Part shown: positions 34,887 to 44,417 of the stretch, piece after piece
Layout of the letters: each line of letters opens with the position of its first letter
Position numbering within the stretch: the first letter of the stretch is position 1
NCBI GenBank assembly: GCA_910584595.1
Contig: CAJUBQ010000007.1
Span: 27,491-91,490 of the forward strand
Origin: an uncultured Eubacterium sp.
GTDB taxonomy: Bacteria; Bacillota; Clostridia; Lachnospirales; Lachnospiraceae
Length of the DNA stretch: 64,000 bases
Direction of reading: 5' to 3'
Translations under genes and position numbers: made by a program
The notes under the pieces: model-generated
The model's input: the letters and a program-made list of their open reading frames with translations, nothing else
Told to the model about the DNA's origin: nothing
Databases searched by the model: none

Positions 34887-35984
34887 CTATATTGCATTTA
34901 GAATAATATTAACTATTTTTTTAGATGCTTTACCATCTCCATATGGGTTTTTAGCATTTATCATACTCTTGTATTCTTTCTCGTTATGTAACAATATATG
35001 ACATTCATCGTAAATTGTATTTTCACTTGTCCCTACTAGCTTAAGTATTCCCGCTTTTATGCCTTCAGTCCTTTCTGTTGTATTACGCATGACTAATACC
35101 GGTTTTCTAAAAAAGGCTGCTTCTTCCTGTATTCCTCCGCTATCCGTTAAAATGAAAAAGCTTCTAGACATAAAATTATGAAAATCTATTACATCTAATG
35201 GTTCAATCAATCTTATTCTATCGTTACCCCCTAAAAATTCAATTGCCATTTCTCTGACTTTAGGATTTGGATGAACCGGATATATAACCTTAATATCTTT
35301 GTTGTCGTTTACGATTCTTTGAACAGCACGAAACATACCTTGCATAGCATTGCCAAGATTCTCTCTTCGATGTGCGGTTAATAATAATAATCTGCTCCCC
35401 TCTGCCCAATTAAGACATTCATGCCTATAATCACTATCTACAGTAGTATGTAATGCATCTATCACCGTATTCCCTGTCACATAAATTCTATCTAAAGATT
35501 TATTTTCTCTAATCAAATTTATCTTTGCATCTTCAGTCGGAGCAAACAAAAATCTGGAAATAATATCTATCGACTGCCTATTATACTCTTCTGGAAAAGG
35601 TGAATATATATCTCCCGTCCGTAATCCTGCTTCAACATGTCCTACAGGTATCTGCTTATAAAAACTTGCTAGAGCTGAAACATATGCTGTTGTCGTATCG
35701 CCATGCACTAGAACAAGATCAGGATTTTCTCGATCCAATATTACTTGAATTCCATTTAATATTGAAATTGTAATCTCTGATAGAGTCTGTTCTATTTTCA
35801 TAATTTCTAAGTTATATTTGGGCACAACATGAAAGATCTCCAAAACCTGCTGCAACATTTCTTTATGTTGCCCTGTAACACATACTACCGTTTCTACTGC
35901 ATCATTCTTCTCCAATTCTCTAACTACCGGACACATTTTTATTGCTTCCGGTCTTGTTCCAAATATAACCATTACTTTAATCAT
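34887..35984 (-). CDS. wecB: UDP-N-acetylglucosamine 2-epimerase (non-hydrolysing)
   Basis: A 365-residue enzyme that interconverts UDP-GlcNAc and UDP-ManNAc. Signature segments are VIFGTRPEAIKMCPVVREL, VTGQHKEMLQQVLEIF, LVHGDTTTAYVSAL, GHVEAGLRTGD, PEEYNRQSID and TDSGGIQEEA. The catalytic Asp, Glu and His residues of the family are all present. It starts with AGAGGAAAAAAATG. UDP-ManNAc could feed a mannosamine unit of the glycan, or be oxidised by the dehydrogenase at 59925. Confidence 0.92.
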   Translation of the reverse strand: MIKVMVIFGTRPEAIKMCPVVRELEKNDAVETVVCVTGQHKEMLQQVLEIFHVVPKYNLEIMKIEQTLSEITISILNGIQVILDRENPDLVLVHGDTTTAYVSALASFYKQIPVGHVEAGLRTGDIYSPFPEEYNRQSIDIISRFLFAPTEDAKINLIRENKSLDRIYVTGNTVIDALHTTVDSDYRHECLNWAEGSRLLLLTAHRRENLGNAMQGMFRAVQRIVNDNKDIKVIYPVHPNPKVREMAIEFLGGNDRIRLIEPLDVIDFHNFMSRSFFILTDSGGIQEEAAFFRKPVLVMRNTTERTEGIKAGILKLVGTSENTIYDECHILLHNEKEYKSMINAKNPYGDGKASKKIVNIILNAI

Positions 35985-36002
35985 TTTTTTCCTCTTCTAA
36001 TT

Positions 36003-37103
36003 TTAAGAATCCAAAAAATCTATTACAGGTTCAAATAATTTATCCATATCATAATATCTTCGAAATTCTTCTTTTATCATATTATTAATAGCTTTATTTT
36101 CTGCATATACACTTTTGCAGAAATCAATGATTTTACTAATATTGATAGGCGTCTCATCACTTGGAACTCTTAATATATATTTTCTGGTAGTATCATCTTC
36201 CATATCACAAATGCCTTCTATAACAAATGGCAATCCTTTAGAAGCATATTCCTTAAGTTTTAAAGAACTAATCACCTTTCCATCCCATGTACGATGTACC
36301 CCTAAACTACCTAAACCAATATGGCACTTTTTATATAATTCGTTTAATTTTTCTCCTTCACAAAATCCTTCAAAAATCACATATTTTTCAAGATGATGTT
36401 TTTTAACCAAATATTTGTACCTTTTTAATTCTGCACCTACACCAGCTAAATGCAAAACAATCTTGACATCATTTTTTGCTGCATAGTATTCAGCAAATCC
36501 TCTAATTATCCGATCATATCCATGCCAAACACTCATTGACGCAACTGCAAGCAGATGTATGACCCCATCATCATTAATCCTAGGCATTACTTTCTTATTA
36601 TCATATTCAACGCCATTTGGAACATATAATACCTTTATACCAAATAATTTTTGATACCCGGGAACTGTTAAAACTATACGATCCACAAAAAACCTCAAAA
36701 AATCACTATAAAATAGATCTTTGTAGTATATCAGTTTTCCCTGATTTGACACCAATTCCCCTTTATATGGATACGAAGGAAATTCAAATAATATCTTAAC
36801 ATCTTTATTTTCCTTTCTAATTTTAGCCAAAAGTTTAATAAAAGGAAAATCAATTCTTACAAGTCTTATATATACTGCATCAATATGATCTTTGCATTTT
36901 ATATTAGACCAATTCAAAGATGATAGAAACGGATTTATAACCTCTATTTTTTCTAAATGTTTCGGTTTTGGTGCCTGTATCAACGTATTATACCCGATTA
37001 AATTAAACTGTTTGTTCTGTAATTCAATTTTTGAAATAACTCCCTTTGAACACTTTTTCAATTTTGCTTCTCTTGAACAAATATATATAAGTTTTTTACT
37101 CAT
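36003..37103 (-). CDS. GT4-type glycosyltransferase
   Basis: A 366-residue GT-B glycosyltransferase. The first half is divergent (FEFPSYPYKGELVSNQGK). The donor half has VLYVPNGVEYDNKKV, HLLAVASMSVWHGYDRII, LHLAGVGAELKRYKYLVKKH, FEGFCEGEKLNELYKKCHIG and KLKEYASKGLPFVIEG, with the conserved Glu of the GT4 EX7E region in this last stretch. GAGG lies before the ATG. It sits between the two 2-epimerase genes, so its donor may be one of the mannosamine-type sugars; this is only suggestive. Confidence 0.78.
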   Translation of the reverse strand: MSKKLIYICSREAKLKKCSKGVISKIELQNKQFNLIGYNTLIQAPKPKHLEKIEVINPFLSSLNWSNIKCKDHIDAVYIRLVRIDFPFIKLLAKIRKENKDVKILFEFPSYPYKGELVSNQGKLIYYKDLFYSDFLRFFVDRIVLTVPGYQKLFGIKVLYVPNGVEYDNKKVMPRINDDGVIHLLAVASMSVWHGYDRIIRGFAEYYAAKNDVKIVLHLAGVGAELKRYKYLVKKHHLEKYVIFEGFCEGEKLNELYKKCHIGLGSLGVHRTWDGKVISSLKLKEYASKGLPFVIEGICDMEDDTTRKYILRVPSDETPINISKIIDFCKSVYAENKAINNMIKEEFRRYYDMDKLFEPVIDFLDS

Positions 37104-37129
37104 TTCTATACCTCATATCCTACTTGCTA

Positions 37130-38230
37130 TCATAATAATATCGTTTTTTCTGTCAAATCAACGATCTTTTCCGAAGCATGTCCATCTCCGTAAAACATAC
37201 CATTATTGCTTCTATTTCCTTGCATCTGTGAATTAATTATATCATGAATCATGCTTATATCATTTTCATTATTCCATGTTAATTTCTTTATCCACCCAAT
37301 ACTTTCAAGGTCCACCCATACATCTATGTCAAGCATATATAAACACTTTACACCCGCAAAATATGATTCTTTTGAGAGTCCTCCAGAATCAGTTATAATT
37401 AAACAACTATTTGATGACAACGCTATCATCTCTAAGTAACCAACCGGTTCTATTATATGAAAATTCTTAATTTCTTTTGCTTTTCCTAATAATTTATAAT
37501 CCTTGAGTTTTCTGTATGTTCTTGGATGCATCGGACAAATTACTGTTTTATTTATATTCTCTACAAGTCTAAGTATCTGACACATTCTTTCAATATCTGA
37601 CGTATTTTCCTGCCTATGCCATGTCATAAGAATATACTCTTTTTCTTTTATTCCATACTTTGAAATTAAAGCCTTTGCATCAACTTGATTTTTATAATTA
37701 TAATACGCATCACACATAACATCCCCGGTAAAATAGCTTTTTGTTCCCAATCCTTCTTGTACTAAATTATCCAAGGATCTTTTATCTGGAGCACATAGTA
37801 ATTCTGAGGCATGATCTACAAAAATTCTATTTGCTTCTTCTGGATTTTCATATACTCCGGTTCTAATTCCTGCTTCTACATGAACAATTGGAATATTTAA
37901 TTTACGTACTACCAGAGCTGCAGCTAATGTAGAATTGGTATCTCCATACACAAATACTATCTGCGGATAATACTTTATAACCACATCCTCTAATCTCATC
38001 ATAATCTTTGCAGTCATTTTACAATGACTGCCACCAGATACATGTAGATTTTGATCTGGTTCTGGAATGTCTAATTGTCGAAAAAACATACTAGACATAT
38101 TATCATCAAAATGTTGTCCTGTATGAACAATAATCTCTCTATACCCTCTTTTCCTTAATTCTCTTGAAACAGGTGCAAGTTTTATAAATTGTGGCCTATT
38201 TCCAACTATATGCATAACTGTTCTTTTCAC
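37130..38230 (-). CDS. UDP-sugar 2-epimerase, WbpI-like (GTG start)
   Basis: A 366-residue member of the non-hydrolysing UDP-GlcNAc 2-epimerase family, clearly different from the wecB-type protein nearby. It has HIVGNRPQFIKLAPVSREL, HTGQHFDDNMSSMFFRQL, FVYGDTNSTLAAALVV, VHVEAGIRTG, PEEANRIFVDH and ITDSGGLSKES. The PQFIKxA and DDNMS patterns are typical of WbpI/WlbD, which makes UDP-ManNAc(3NAc)A from UDP-GlcNAc(3NAc)A. With the WbpB/WbpE/WbpD set at 41657-44369 this gives a complete route. The start is GTG at 38228-38230 with GGAGG 6 bases upstream. Confidence 0.8.
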   Translation of the reverse strand: MKRTVMHIVGNRPQFIKLAPVSRELRKRGYREIIVHTGQHFDDNMSSMFFRQLDIPEPDQNLHVSGGSHCKMTAKIMMRLEDVVIKYYPQIVFVYGDTNSTLAAALVVRKLNIPIVHVEAGIRTGVYENPEEANRIFVDHASELLCAPDKRSLDNLVQEGLGTKSYFTGDVMCDAYYNYKNQVDAKALISKYGIKEKEYILMTWHRQENTSDIERMCQILRLVENINKTVICPMHPRTYRKLKDYKLLGKAKEIKNFHIIEPVGYLEMIALSSNSCLIITDSGGLSKESYFAGVKCLYMLDIDVWVDLESIGWIKKLTWNNENDISMIHDIINSQMQGNRSNNGMFYGDGHASEKIVDLTEKTILL

Positions 38231-38271
38231 ATTGCCCCTCCCTAAAAATTCTGCTAAATATCTTTAGAGAT

Positions 38272-39216
38272 TTAATCTATCCTATATACATTTACATTTC
38301 GAACAGAATAATCTGTATAAATTTGCTTAGTTAACTGAAACATCTTATGTGCCACTACATATTGATGACAGTATGGACCGGAATAAATAAAGGTAATACA
38401 TCTTTTTTTTCTGCTCCAACTTTCTTCAATGTTATCTATAACCTGACGAAACGTATCTCCTTCAAATGGATTATACATAAAAAAGTAATTATAATCATCT
38501 AACTCTTTCTTAACACAAGAGGCATCTCCATTTATAATATTTTCACAAGATACATTTAATTTTTTATAATTATTTACCAAAATATCATATAATGGTTTAT
38601 CGTACTCAACCCCTGCTATCTTTTGAATTCCTTTTCTTTGAAAAAGAAGCAAAGCGCCTCCCTTTCCACACCCAAAATCAAACACTGCATCCTTACATGT
38701 AAATATAAAATTGTCTAATACATCCATAAGAGGATACCCCATACCAGGTGAATAATTTAATGCATCCTTTTTGGGATTTTCCATTTCGTCTGTAAACTTT
38801 CTTTCAATAATATCTACATGAAACTTATTTTCAAGATAATCATAATAGGAGATTCCTTTCCAAATATCGTGACTGTTTATACTCTCATACAAAAATTTTC
38901 TGGCATATATATAATGTATATTCTCTTGAAACCCTCTCCTTGCTAAAAAATCCTCTTTTTTTAGATCACGTTCTCCTGACAATATTACGGCATAAATTTC
39001 TGGAGAAATATCTTCTATCTCACAAGATCTGCTAATAGAAACCTTTGGATTTATTGAATTGTCATCAACAATATATTCTATTTTCCTATTCACCCTTAAA
39101 AACAAATGTTGTATAAAAAATCCACTTAAATCATATCCCCAAAGCACTGTACGCTTACCATTCGTAAAATAAAACATATTTTTTACAAACTCATCAAAAT
39201 CCTTCCATATATCCAT
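38272..39216 (-). CDS. SAM methyltransferase with N-terminal Rossmann module (tandem copy 1)
   Basis: A 314-residue protein. Residues 15-105 form the Rossmann module (KRTVLWGYDLSGFFIQHLF). The rest is a class I methyltransferase-like domain: YPLMDVLDNFIFTCKDAVFD, FDFGCGKGGALLLFQ (SAM loop), AGVEYDKPLYDIL (acidic residue for ribose) and YNYFFMYNPFEGDTFRQV, where YNPF resembles the NPPY-type motif of N-methyltransferases. It is clearly homologous over its whole length to the next gene upstream. It may methylate an amino sugar. Confidence 0.75.
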   Translation of the reverse strand: MDIWKDFDEFVKNMFYFTNGKRTVLWGYDLSGFFIQHLFLRVNRKIEYIVDDNSINPKVSISRSCEIEDISPEIYAVILSGERDLKKEDFLARRGFQENIHYIYARKFLYESINSHDIWKGISYYDYLENKFHVDIIERKFTDEMENPKKDALNYSPGMGYPLMDVLDNFIFTCKDAVFDFGCGKGGALLLFQRKGIQKIAGVEYDKPLYDILVNNYKKLNVSCENIINGDASCVKKELDDYNYFFMYNPFEGDTFRQVIDNIEESWSRKKRCITFIYSGPYCHQYVVAHKMFQLTKQIYTDYSVRNVNVYRID

Positions 39217-39245
39217 ATAACTTCACTTTTCCTTTCACCAGAATA

Positions 39246-40178
39246 CTATCTTCTATGTTCATCAAGTATATATATGTTAACTTGTCTAATCCAGTAATCT
39301 GTATCTATAATTTTAGATAGCTTAAAGTTACTATTGCATAAAACATTATTATGGCAAAACGTTCCAGCATAAATTAAAATTATTTTCCTCTTCTTTCTTT
39401 CATAACTTTCCTGAATATTTCGAATCACTTTATCAAATGTTTTTCGTACAAATGAATTTTGAATAAAGAAATAATTATACTTATCCAATTCTTCCGTTAT
39501 AAAAGAAGCATCTCCTTTTATCAATCCATCCGTAGAATAACCAAATTTTTTTAAATTATCTACTGCAATCTGAAATAATTCTGAATCATATTCTACCCCC
39601 CCCCACATAGAAATCCCCATTTTTCCAAATAATAAAAGTATATTTCCTTTTCCGCATCCAAAATCAAATATTGCATCCTTTGCGCCAAAACTAAAATTAT
39701 CTAAAACATCAATTAATGGATAATCGATTCCTGCTGCATAAATCTGGCAATCATCGTTTGGCCGTTCCGATTGCTTTGCACCTATAATATCTACGCCGTA
39801 CTTATATTCCATCCAATCATAATAAGATAATTTTCGATCTGAGCCTCCGCGATAAAAAATATCTCTTAAAAATATAAAATTTACTCCTTCGATATATCCC
39901 AAATTTTCTAAGAAAGCTCTTACCTTTCCGTCATCAGCAAAAGTCAGTAAAACAGAAACTGTTTCTTTGTCTATATTTTCAAGTATAAACGATCGGAATA
40001 TTTGCAATTTAAAACTTATATTAAAACTATCATCAATAATATATTCGATCTGTTTGTTATATCTTTTAAACAAATGCTCAATAAACCATCCACTTCGTTC
40101 ATACCCCCATAAAACTACTTTTTTACCATTTACAAACTGAAACATTTCATTTACTGAATTTTCAAAGTCATCCCACAT
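39246..40178 (-). CDS. SAM methyltransferase with N-terminal Rossmann module (tandem copy 2)
   Basis: A 310-residue paralog of the protein at 38272, with the same two-part plan: KKVVLWGYERSGWFIEHLF, then YPLIDVLDNFSFGAKDAIFD, FDFGCGKGNILLLFG and GGVEYDSELFQIAVDN. In the last motif the copy has YFFIQNSFVRKTF where copy 1 has the MYNPF motif, so its catalytic site has changed. I use the ATG at 40176-40178, since the family starts there with WDDFENSVNEMF; it overlaps the end of the WbqC gene by 11 bases. The two copies may act on different positions, or this one may have lost activity. Confidence 0.72.
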   Translation of the reverse strand: MWDDFENSVNEMFQFVNGKKVVLWGYERSGWFIEHLFKRYNKQIEYIIDDSFNISFKLQIFRSFILENIDKETVSVLLTFADDGKVRAFLENLGYIEGVNFIFLRDIFYRGGSDRKLSYYDWMEYKYGVDIIGAKQSERPNDDCQIYAAGIDYPLIDVLDNFSFGAKDAIFDFGCGKGNILLLFGKMGISMWGGVEYDSELFQIAVDNLKKFGYSTDGLIKGDASFITEELDKYNYFFIQNSFVRKTFDKVIRNIQESYERKKRKIILIYAGTFCHNNVLCNSNFKLSKIIDTDYWIRQVNIYILDEHRR

Positions 40179-40908
40179 TAGTAATTTTTTCCTTTCTCTG
40201 AACATTTATAGATTCCCAAAATATTTTCTTAGATTGCTCAATTCCTTTATTAAATAACAAGTCAAGTGTTGACAATCCTGATACAAATGGATGGTTTCCA
40301 ATTTGATTATATATCGGATGGCAATAGTCTTGATAAACTATATGTATTCCTTCATTCTCGCACTCCTGAGCATTTAAATACTGCATACTAGCGCCTTTTC
40401 CCGCAAAATATATATCTGCACCAACTGCTTTACAAATGCCTAAAATAAGACTTCCTTTTTTTAACCCACTTTCTAAATTTATATTACTTTGTAATTTCAA
40501 AGGTGTATTGATACAGAAGATTTCTCTTAATATATTAATACTATGTATAGTAACATCGCAAAGCAAACGATGTCTTTCATTAAAAATAGGGGAAATTACA
40601 TCCCATATTTCATCAAAGTATTTACATCTTTTATAAGCTCTGATAATTGTTCCCTTTTGTTTGCTTGTCCAAACTTCAAAATCTTTTGTTTCAATATTTC
40701 TGTATTCTTTCTCATAATGATTGCGTTTTTCACACGTAATATTCAAATACCTAATCTGCCCATCTGGATCTATAATTCGATTTCTAAGCATATATGATCT
40801 TTTTTCAAGTTGTACGTTATCCATAAATATAAACTCATCCACACTTGCCATTTTTGCCAAATACCCCAACCAGGGAAAGTAGTGCGGTTGATGAATAGCA
40901 ACCACCAT
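40168..40908 (-). CDS. WbqC family protein
   Basis: A 246-residue WbqC-like protein. The family is found in O-antigen and glycoprotein loci and its reaction is not established; an acyl or amino-acid transfer role has been considered. Typical sequence is VVAIHQPHYFPWLGYLAKMA, EFIFMDNVQLEKRSYMLRNR, KGSLILGICKAVGADIYFAG and HPFVSGLSTLDLLFNKGI. GGAGGAG lies 8 bases before the ATG at 40906-40908, which favours this start over one 6 codons earlier. A second, diverged WbqC protein is at 53892. Confidence 0.82.
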   Translation of the reverse strand: MVVAIHQPHYFPWLGYLAKMASVDEFIFMDNVQLEKRSYMLRNRIIDPDGQIRYLNITCEKRNHYEKEYRNIETKDFEVWTSKQKGTIIRAYKRCKYFDEIWDVISPIFNERHRLLCDVTIHSINILREIFCINTPLKLQSNINLESGLKKGSLILGICKAVGADIYFAGKGASMQYLNAQECENEGIHIVYQDYCHPIYNQIGNHPFVSGLSTLDLLFNKGIEQSKKIFWESINVQRKEKITNVG

Positions 40909-40910
40909 AT

Positions 40911-41642
40911 TTAATGCTCCTCCCACGATATAATTTCATTCAAGTTTGTAAAATTATCATTTATGTTAACATATCTATCTAAAGCTGCTTTATTTAGAAA
41001 ATCAGTCAATATGTCTTTTATACTCTTTTCTTCATTGTAATACCAAAATGGATGCACCAAAATATGTAACTTAGGATATATTTTTCTTCTTATAATATCT
41101 AATACCGGCTCCCTCCAGCACATTCTGGAATCTGACAGATATTTATACTGTCTGAAAAAATAATTTCCATAAGAGTTTATTACATTAGGTATACCTATGT
41201 TTGCTTCTAAAATCGCTTGCGACGGTCTGTGGTACGAAACAACATTAATATTTATATTTAAGATTTCTTCAAGAACATTTAGTTCTTTACTTATATGCTG
41301 TTTTATTTTATAAACACTTCCTATGTCATTTGGATATGCCGTCTCATCAAAATGAAGTCCAATAAAATGTCCCATATCGCACAATTCATGAATTATCTTT
41401 CTATTATTTTCAGAATATACATTATAAAAATTACTAGTTGCTAAAAAGAAATATGTACTGCTAATTCCATGTTTATGCTCAGTTTCTGCCATTAAATAAG
41501 CTTGCTGTAAATTAAAGTCAACATCATGCCTCAAAATTACACATTTATTATACTTATTCTCATCCTGATAATTCGTTACTTGATAACCTTGTTCTACTAA
41601 TACATCCAGCAAATCCACATACGCATCTAACGTAAATTTCAT
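40911..41642 (-). CDS. polysaccharide deacetylase-like (CE4-type) protein
   Basis: A 243-residue protein that resembles NodB/CE4 deacetylases: CVILRHDVDFNLQQAYLMAE gives the HDxD metal motif, STYFFLATSNFYNVYSENNR follows, and FIGLHFDETAYP has the His of the second motif (the usual H-x3-H pattern is altered). HILVHPFWYYNEE is near the C-terminus. It has no signal peptide, so it works in the cytoplasm on an activated sugar or lipid-free intermediate. It stops three bases before the WbqC start and lies 14 bases after the aminotransferase gene. Confidence 0.65.
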   Translation of the reverse strand: MKFTLDAYVDLLDVLVEQGYQVTNYQDENKYNKCVILRHDVDFNLQQAYLMAETEHKHGISSTYFFLATSNFYNVYSENNRKIIHELCDMGHFIGLHFDETAYPNDIGSVYKIKQHISKELNVLEEILNININVVSYHRPSQAILEANIGIPNVINSYGNYFFRQYKYLSDSRMCWREPVLDIIRRKIYPKLHILVHPFWYYNEEKSIKDILTDFLNKAALDRYVNINDNFTNLNEIISWEEH

Positions 41643-41656
41643 GAATATTTCCTCTT

Positions 41657-42778
41657 TTACAATTCTTTTTTTATTATATTTACTATATATTCAATATCTT
41701 CCTGTTCTAGATAAGAATGCATTGGCAATGATAAACACCCATCACATATTTTTTCGGTAATATCAAAATTCAAATCCATAAATCTATATTCTCGAAAAGC
41801 TTTCTGCAAATGCATAGGCTTTTTATAATAAATTGCAGTCGGCACACTTTTTTGTTTTAAAATTTCAGCTGCATTTTCACGTTCTTTTTTGCTTTTAAAA
41901 CATATTGTATACTGTGCCCAACTTGAAACAATTCCCTCTTTAACAACAGGTATTTTCACTTTTCCATGTAATTGTTTCGAATACTCTTCTGCCACTTGAT
42001 TGCATTTCCTGATTTCCTCATCAAAAAACTTTAATTTTTCCAATAAAACTGCCGCTTGTAAGGTATCAAGTCTTGAATTCATACCTACACGAACATTATC
42101 GTATTTATCATTTCCTTTTCCATGCACACAATAGGAGCGTATTAATTCAGCCCATTCGTCATTGTCAGTAAAAATAGCTCCACCATCTCCATAACATCCC
42201 AATGGCTTCGCTGGGAAAAAAGAAGTTGTGGAAATATCCCCAAAACTACATGCCTTTTTCTGTCCAATTCTGCTACCAAACCCCTGTGCAGCATCTTCCA
42301 GTATAAAAAGATTGTATTTATCTGCCAGCTGTTTAATTTGCTCGAAATCAAACGGCATCCCAAATAAATCAACCGCAACAACTACTCTTGGTTTTAAATC
42401 TGTTTTTTCTATCACATACTGTATTGCTCGTTCAAGACTCTCAGAACTAATATTATATGTTTTTTCATCTATATCTACAAATATAGGTGTAGCTCCCTGA
42501 AGCAAAACCACCTCTCCACTTGAAAAAAAGGTAAAATCTGGCACAAATACTGCATCACCTTTTCCTATATTCCAAGTCATAAGAGCAATCTGCAAAGCGT
42601 CTGTTCCATTTGCACATGTAATGCAATGTTTTATATTTACATATTCGGCCAGTTTTGTTTCAATCTGTTTGACCTGACTTCCATTTATAAAATCTGCATT
42701 ATCTAAAACATCCCAAATGGCCGAATCAATTTCAGTTTTATGAATTTTGTACTGTTGTTTGATACCTTTCAATTCCAT
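41657..42778 (-). CDS. DegT/DnrJ/EryC1 aminotransferase, WbpE-like
   Basis: A 373-residue PLP-dependent sugar aminotransferase. Features are LKGIKQQYKIHKTEIDSAIW, CANGTDALQIALMTWNIGKG, LEDAAQGFGSRIGQKKACSF (PLP-contacting Asp), SFFPAKPLGCYGDGGAIFT (PLP-binding Lys in PAK) and VGMNSRLDTLQAAVL. The SFFPAKPLGCYGDGGA motif is typical of the WbpE/WlbC group, which aminates C3 of UDP-3-keto-GlcNAcA. The acetyltransferase and oxidoreductase genes directly upstream are its usual partners. Confidence 0.85.
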   Translation of the reverse strand: MELKGIKQQYKIHKTEIDSAIWDVLDNADFINGSQVKQIETKLAEYVNIKHCITCANGTDALQIALMTWNIGKGDAVFVPDFTFFSSGEVVLLQGATPIFVDIDEKTYNISSESLERAIQYVIEKTDLKPRVVVAVDLFGMPFDFEQIKQLADKYNLFILEDAAQGFGSRIGQKKACSFGDISTTSFFPAKPLGCYGDGGAIFTDNDEWAELIRSYCVHGKGNDKYDNVRVGMNSRLDTLQAAVLLEKLKFFDEEIRKCNQVAEEYSKQLHGKVKIPVVKEGIVSSWAQYTICFKSKKERENAAEILKQKSVPTAIYYKKPMHLQKAFREYRFMDLNFDITEKICDGCLSLPMHSYLEQEDIEYIVNIIKKEL

Positions 42779-42795
42779 CTGCTTTTCCTTATAAT

Positions 42796-43296
42796 CTAAA
42801 ATCTTTCAATAATGTTTCCTTTTTCATCAACTCTACCAACAACTCTTGCTGGAATCCCAATCATCAAACTATAATCTGGCACATCTTTTGTTATAACACT
42901 TCCAGCCGCTATCATAGCATATTTCCCTATTGTAATACCACAGACAATTGTTGCATTTGCTCCTACACTAGCTCCTTCTTTAATCAAAGTACTCAAATAA
43001 TTATTTCTTCCCTTTGGATATAACGCTCTAGGTGTTAAATCATTTGTAAAAACACAGGATGGGCCTAAAAACACATTGTTTTCAATTATTACACCTTCAT
43101 ATAAGGAAACATTATTTTGAATCTTTACCCCATTGCCAATTTTTACATTATTGGAAATGTTTACATTTTGGCCTAAAGAACACTCTGAACCTATAGATGC
43201 ACCCATCTGGACATGACAGAAATGCCATATTTTTGTGCCATCACCTATAAATACTCCATCATCTACATAACTGCTTTCATGTACAAAATATGACAT
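42796..43296 (-). CDS. hexapeptide N-acetyltransferase, WbpD/WlbB-like
   Basis: A 166-residue left-handed beta-helix acetyltransferase with many hexapeptide repeats (IGDGTKIWHFCHVQMGASIG, VNISNNVKIGNGVKIQNNVS, VIIENNVFLGPSCVFTND). The stretch GPSCVFTNDLTPRALYPKG is characteristic of the WbpD/WlbB family, which N-acetylates the 3-amino group of UDP-GlcNAc3NA. The His expected for catalysis may be in IWHFCH. Its ATG shares one base with the stop codon of the oxidoreductase gene (TAATG), so they are translationally coupled. Confidence 0.88.
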   Translation of the reverse strand: MSYFVHESSYVDDGVFIGDGTKIWHFCHVQMGASIGSECSLGQNVNISNNVKIGNGVKIQNNVSLYEGVIIENNVFLGPSCVFTNDLTPRALYPKGRNNYLSTLIKEGASVGANATIVCGITIGKYAMIAAGSVITKDVPDYSLMIGIPARVVGRVDEKGNIIERF

Positions 43297-44369
43297 TAAT
43301 TAAACCTACCTCGAAAATCAATTGTTGCTCCTTTTTCAAAAGGAAATTTTACACTGCAGCCCTCTGCTGCTGATTTATAGATAGCAAGCACAAGTTCCAA
43401 AGCACGCTTTCCATCCATTGCATTCACATAAGGTTGCCTATCCTGATGTATCGCATTAATAACATCTGCATATAACGGCGTATGGCCATAACCATATACA
43501 TTAGGTGGTGTCTCATGAAATTTTGCTTTTATTTCATTAGGATCATCAAGCATATCAGAAAAACGCCACTCTTCAATTACATTTACAGACTGTCCTCCTG
43601 CCTTAACCGTACCTTTTTCTCCAAATATATAAAGTGTTTCTTCCAAATTTTGTGGATATATATCAGTAGTCCCCTCAACGATACCATAACTTCCATTTTT
43701 AAATTTAATAAGAGCTATTCCCATATCTTCTGCTTCAATATAACTATGGTTAAGTCTATCCGTCATTCCAATTACTTCATCTACCTCATTCCCCATCATC
43801 CATCTGAGAAGATCAATATTATGAATACACTGATTCATCAATGCCCCACCATCTTGCTTCCACGTACCTCTCCATGGAGCCCTATCAAAGTATTCACGAT
43901 CTCTACTCCACCTTATATGTGCAGTACCGTAAAACAATCTTCCAAAACGATTCATATCTATCGCTTCTCTAATGACCTGAACTGATTTATTAAACCTGTT
44001 TTGATGACACGCACAAACCTTAACATGATACTTTATGGATTCGGAAATAATAGCATCCGCATCTGCAATAGATAATGCAATTGGCTTCTCTATTATACAA
44101 TTGCAACCATTCTTTATACAATATAAAGCAATCTCTGCATGTTTTCCACTTTCCGTACATATTGCAACAAGTTCAGGCTTTTCTTTTTGTATCATATCTC
44201 TGTAATCAGTATACCTGTTAATAGAGTTGCTTAATTTAAACTTGAGCGCTTTGTCCACCATACATGATGGCTCAATATCACATATTGCAACAATATCCAA
44301 TTTATTATTTTGCGCTGCAGCAATATGGTTTGGCGAAATACGTCCACATCCAATCAGTGCATATTTCAT
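43296..44369 (-). CDS. Gfo/Idh/MocA oxidoreductase, WbpB/WlbA-like
   Basis: A 357-residue NAD-dependent oxidoreductase. The N-terminal Rossmann domain starts MKYALIGCGRISPNHIAAAQ, and CNCIIEKPIALS has the EKP motif of the family. The catalytic region has APWRGTWKQDGGALMNQCIH and NIDLLRWMMGNEVDEV. This sequence type matches the WbpB/WlbA enzymes that oxidise C3 of UDP-GlcNAc-uronic acid before amination. With the genes at 41657, 42796 and 37130, and the dehydrogenase at 59925, it would form a full UDP-ManNAc(3NAc)A pathway. Other Gfo/Idh substrates cannot be excluded. Confidence 0.8.
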   Translation of the reverse strand: MKYALIGCGRISPNHIAAAQNNKLDIVAICDIEPSCMVDKALKFKLSNSINRYTDYRDMIQKEKPELVAICTESGKHAEIALYCIKNGCNCIIEKPIALSIADADAIISESIKYHVKVCACHQNRFNKSVQVIREAIDMNRFGRLFYGTAHIRWSRDREYFDRAPWRGTWKQDGGALMNQCIHNIDLLRWMMGNEVDEVIGMTDRLNHSYIEAEDMGIALIKFKNGSYGIVEGTTDIYPQNLEETLYIFGEKGTVKAGGQSVNVIEEWRFSDMLDDPNEIKAKFHETPPNVYGYGHTPLYADVINAIHQDRQPYVNAMDGKRALELVLAIYKSAAEGCSVKFPFEKGATIDFRGRFN

Positions 44370-44417
44370 AAATCTGCCTTCCCCTCTCTTTTAAGCATTG
44401 TATTTTATTAATTAATC

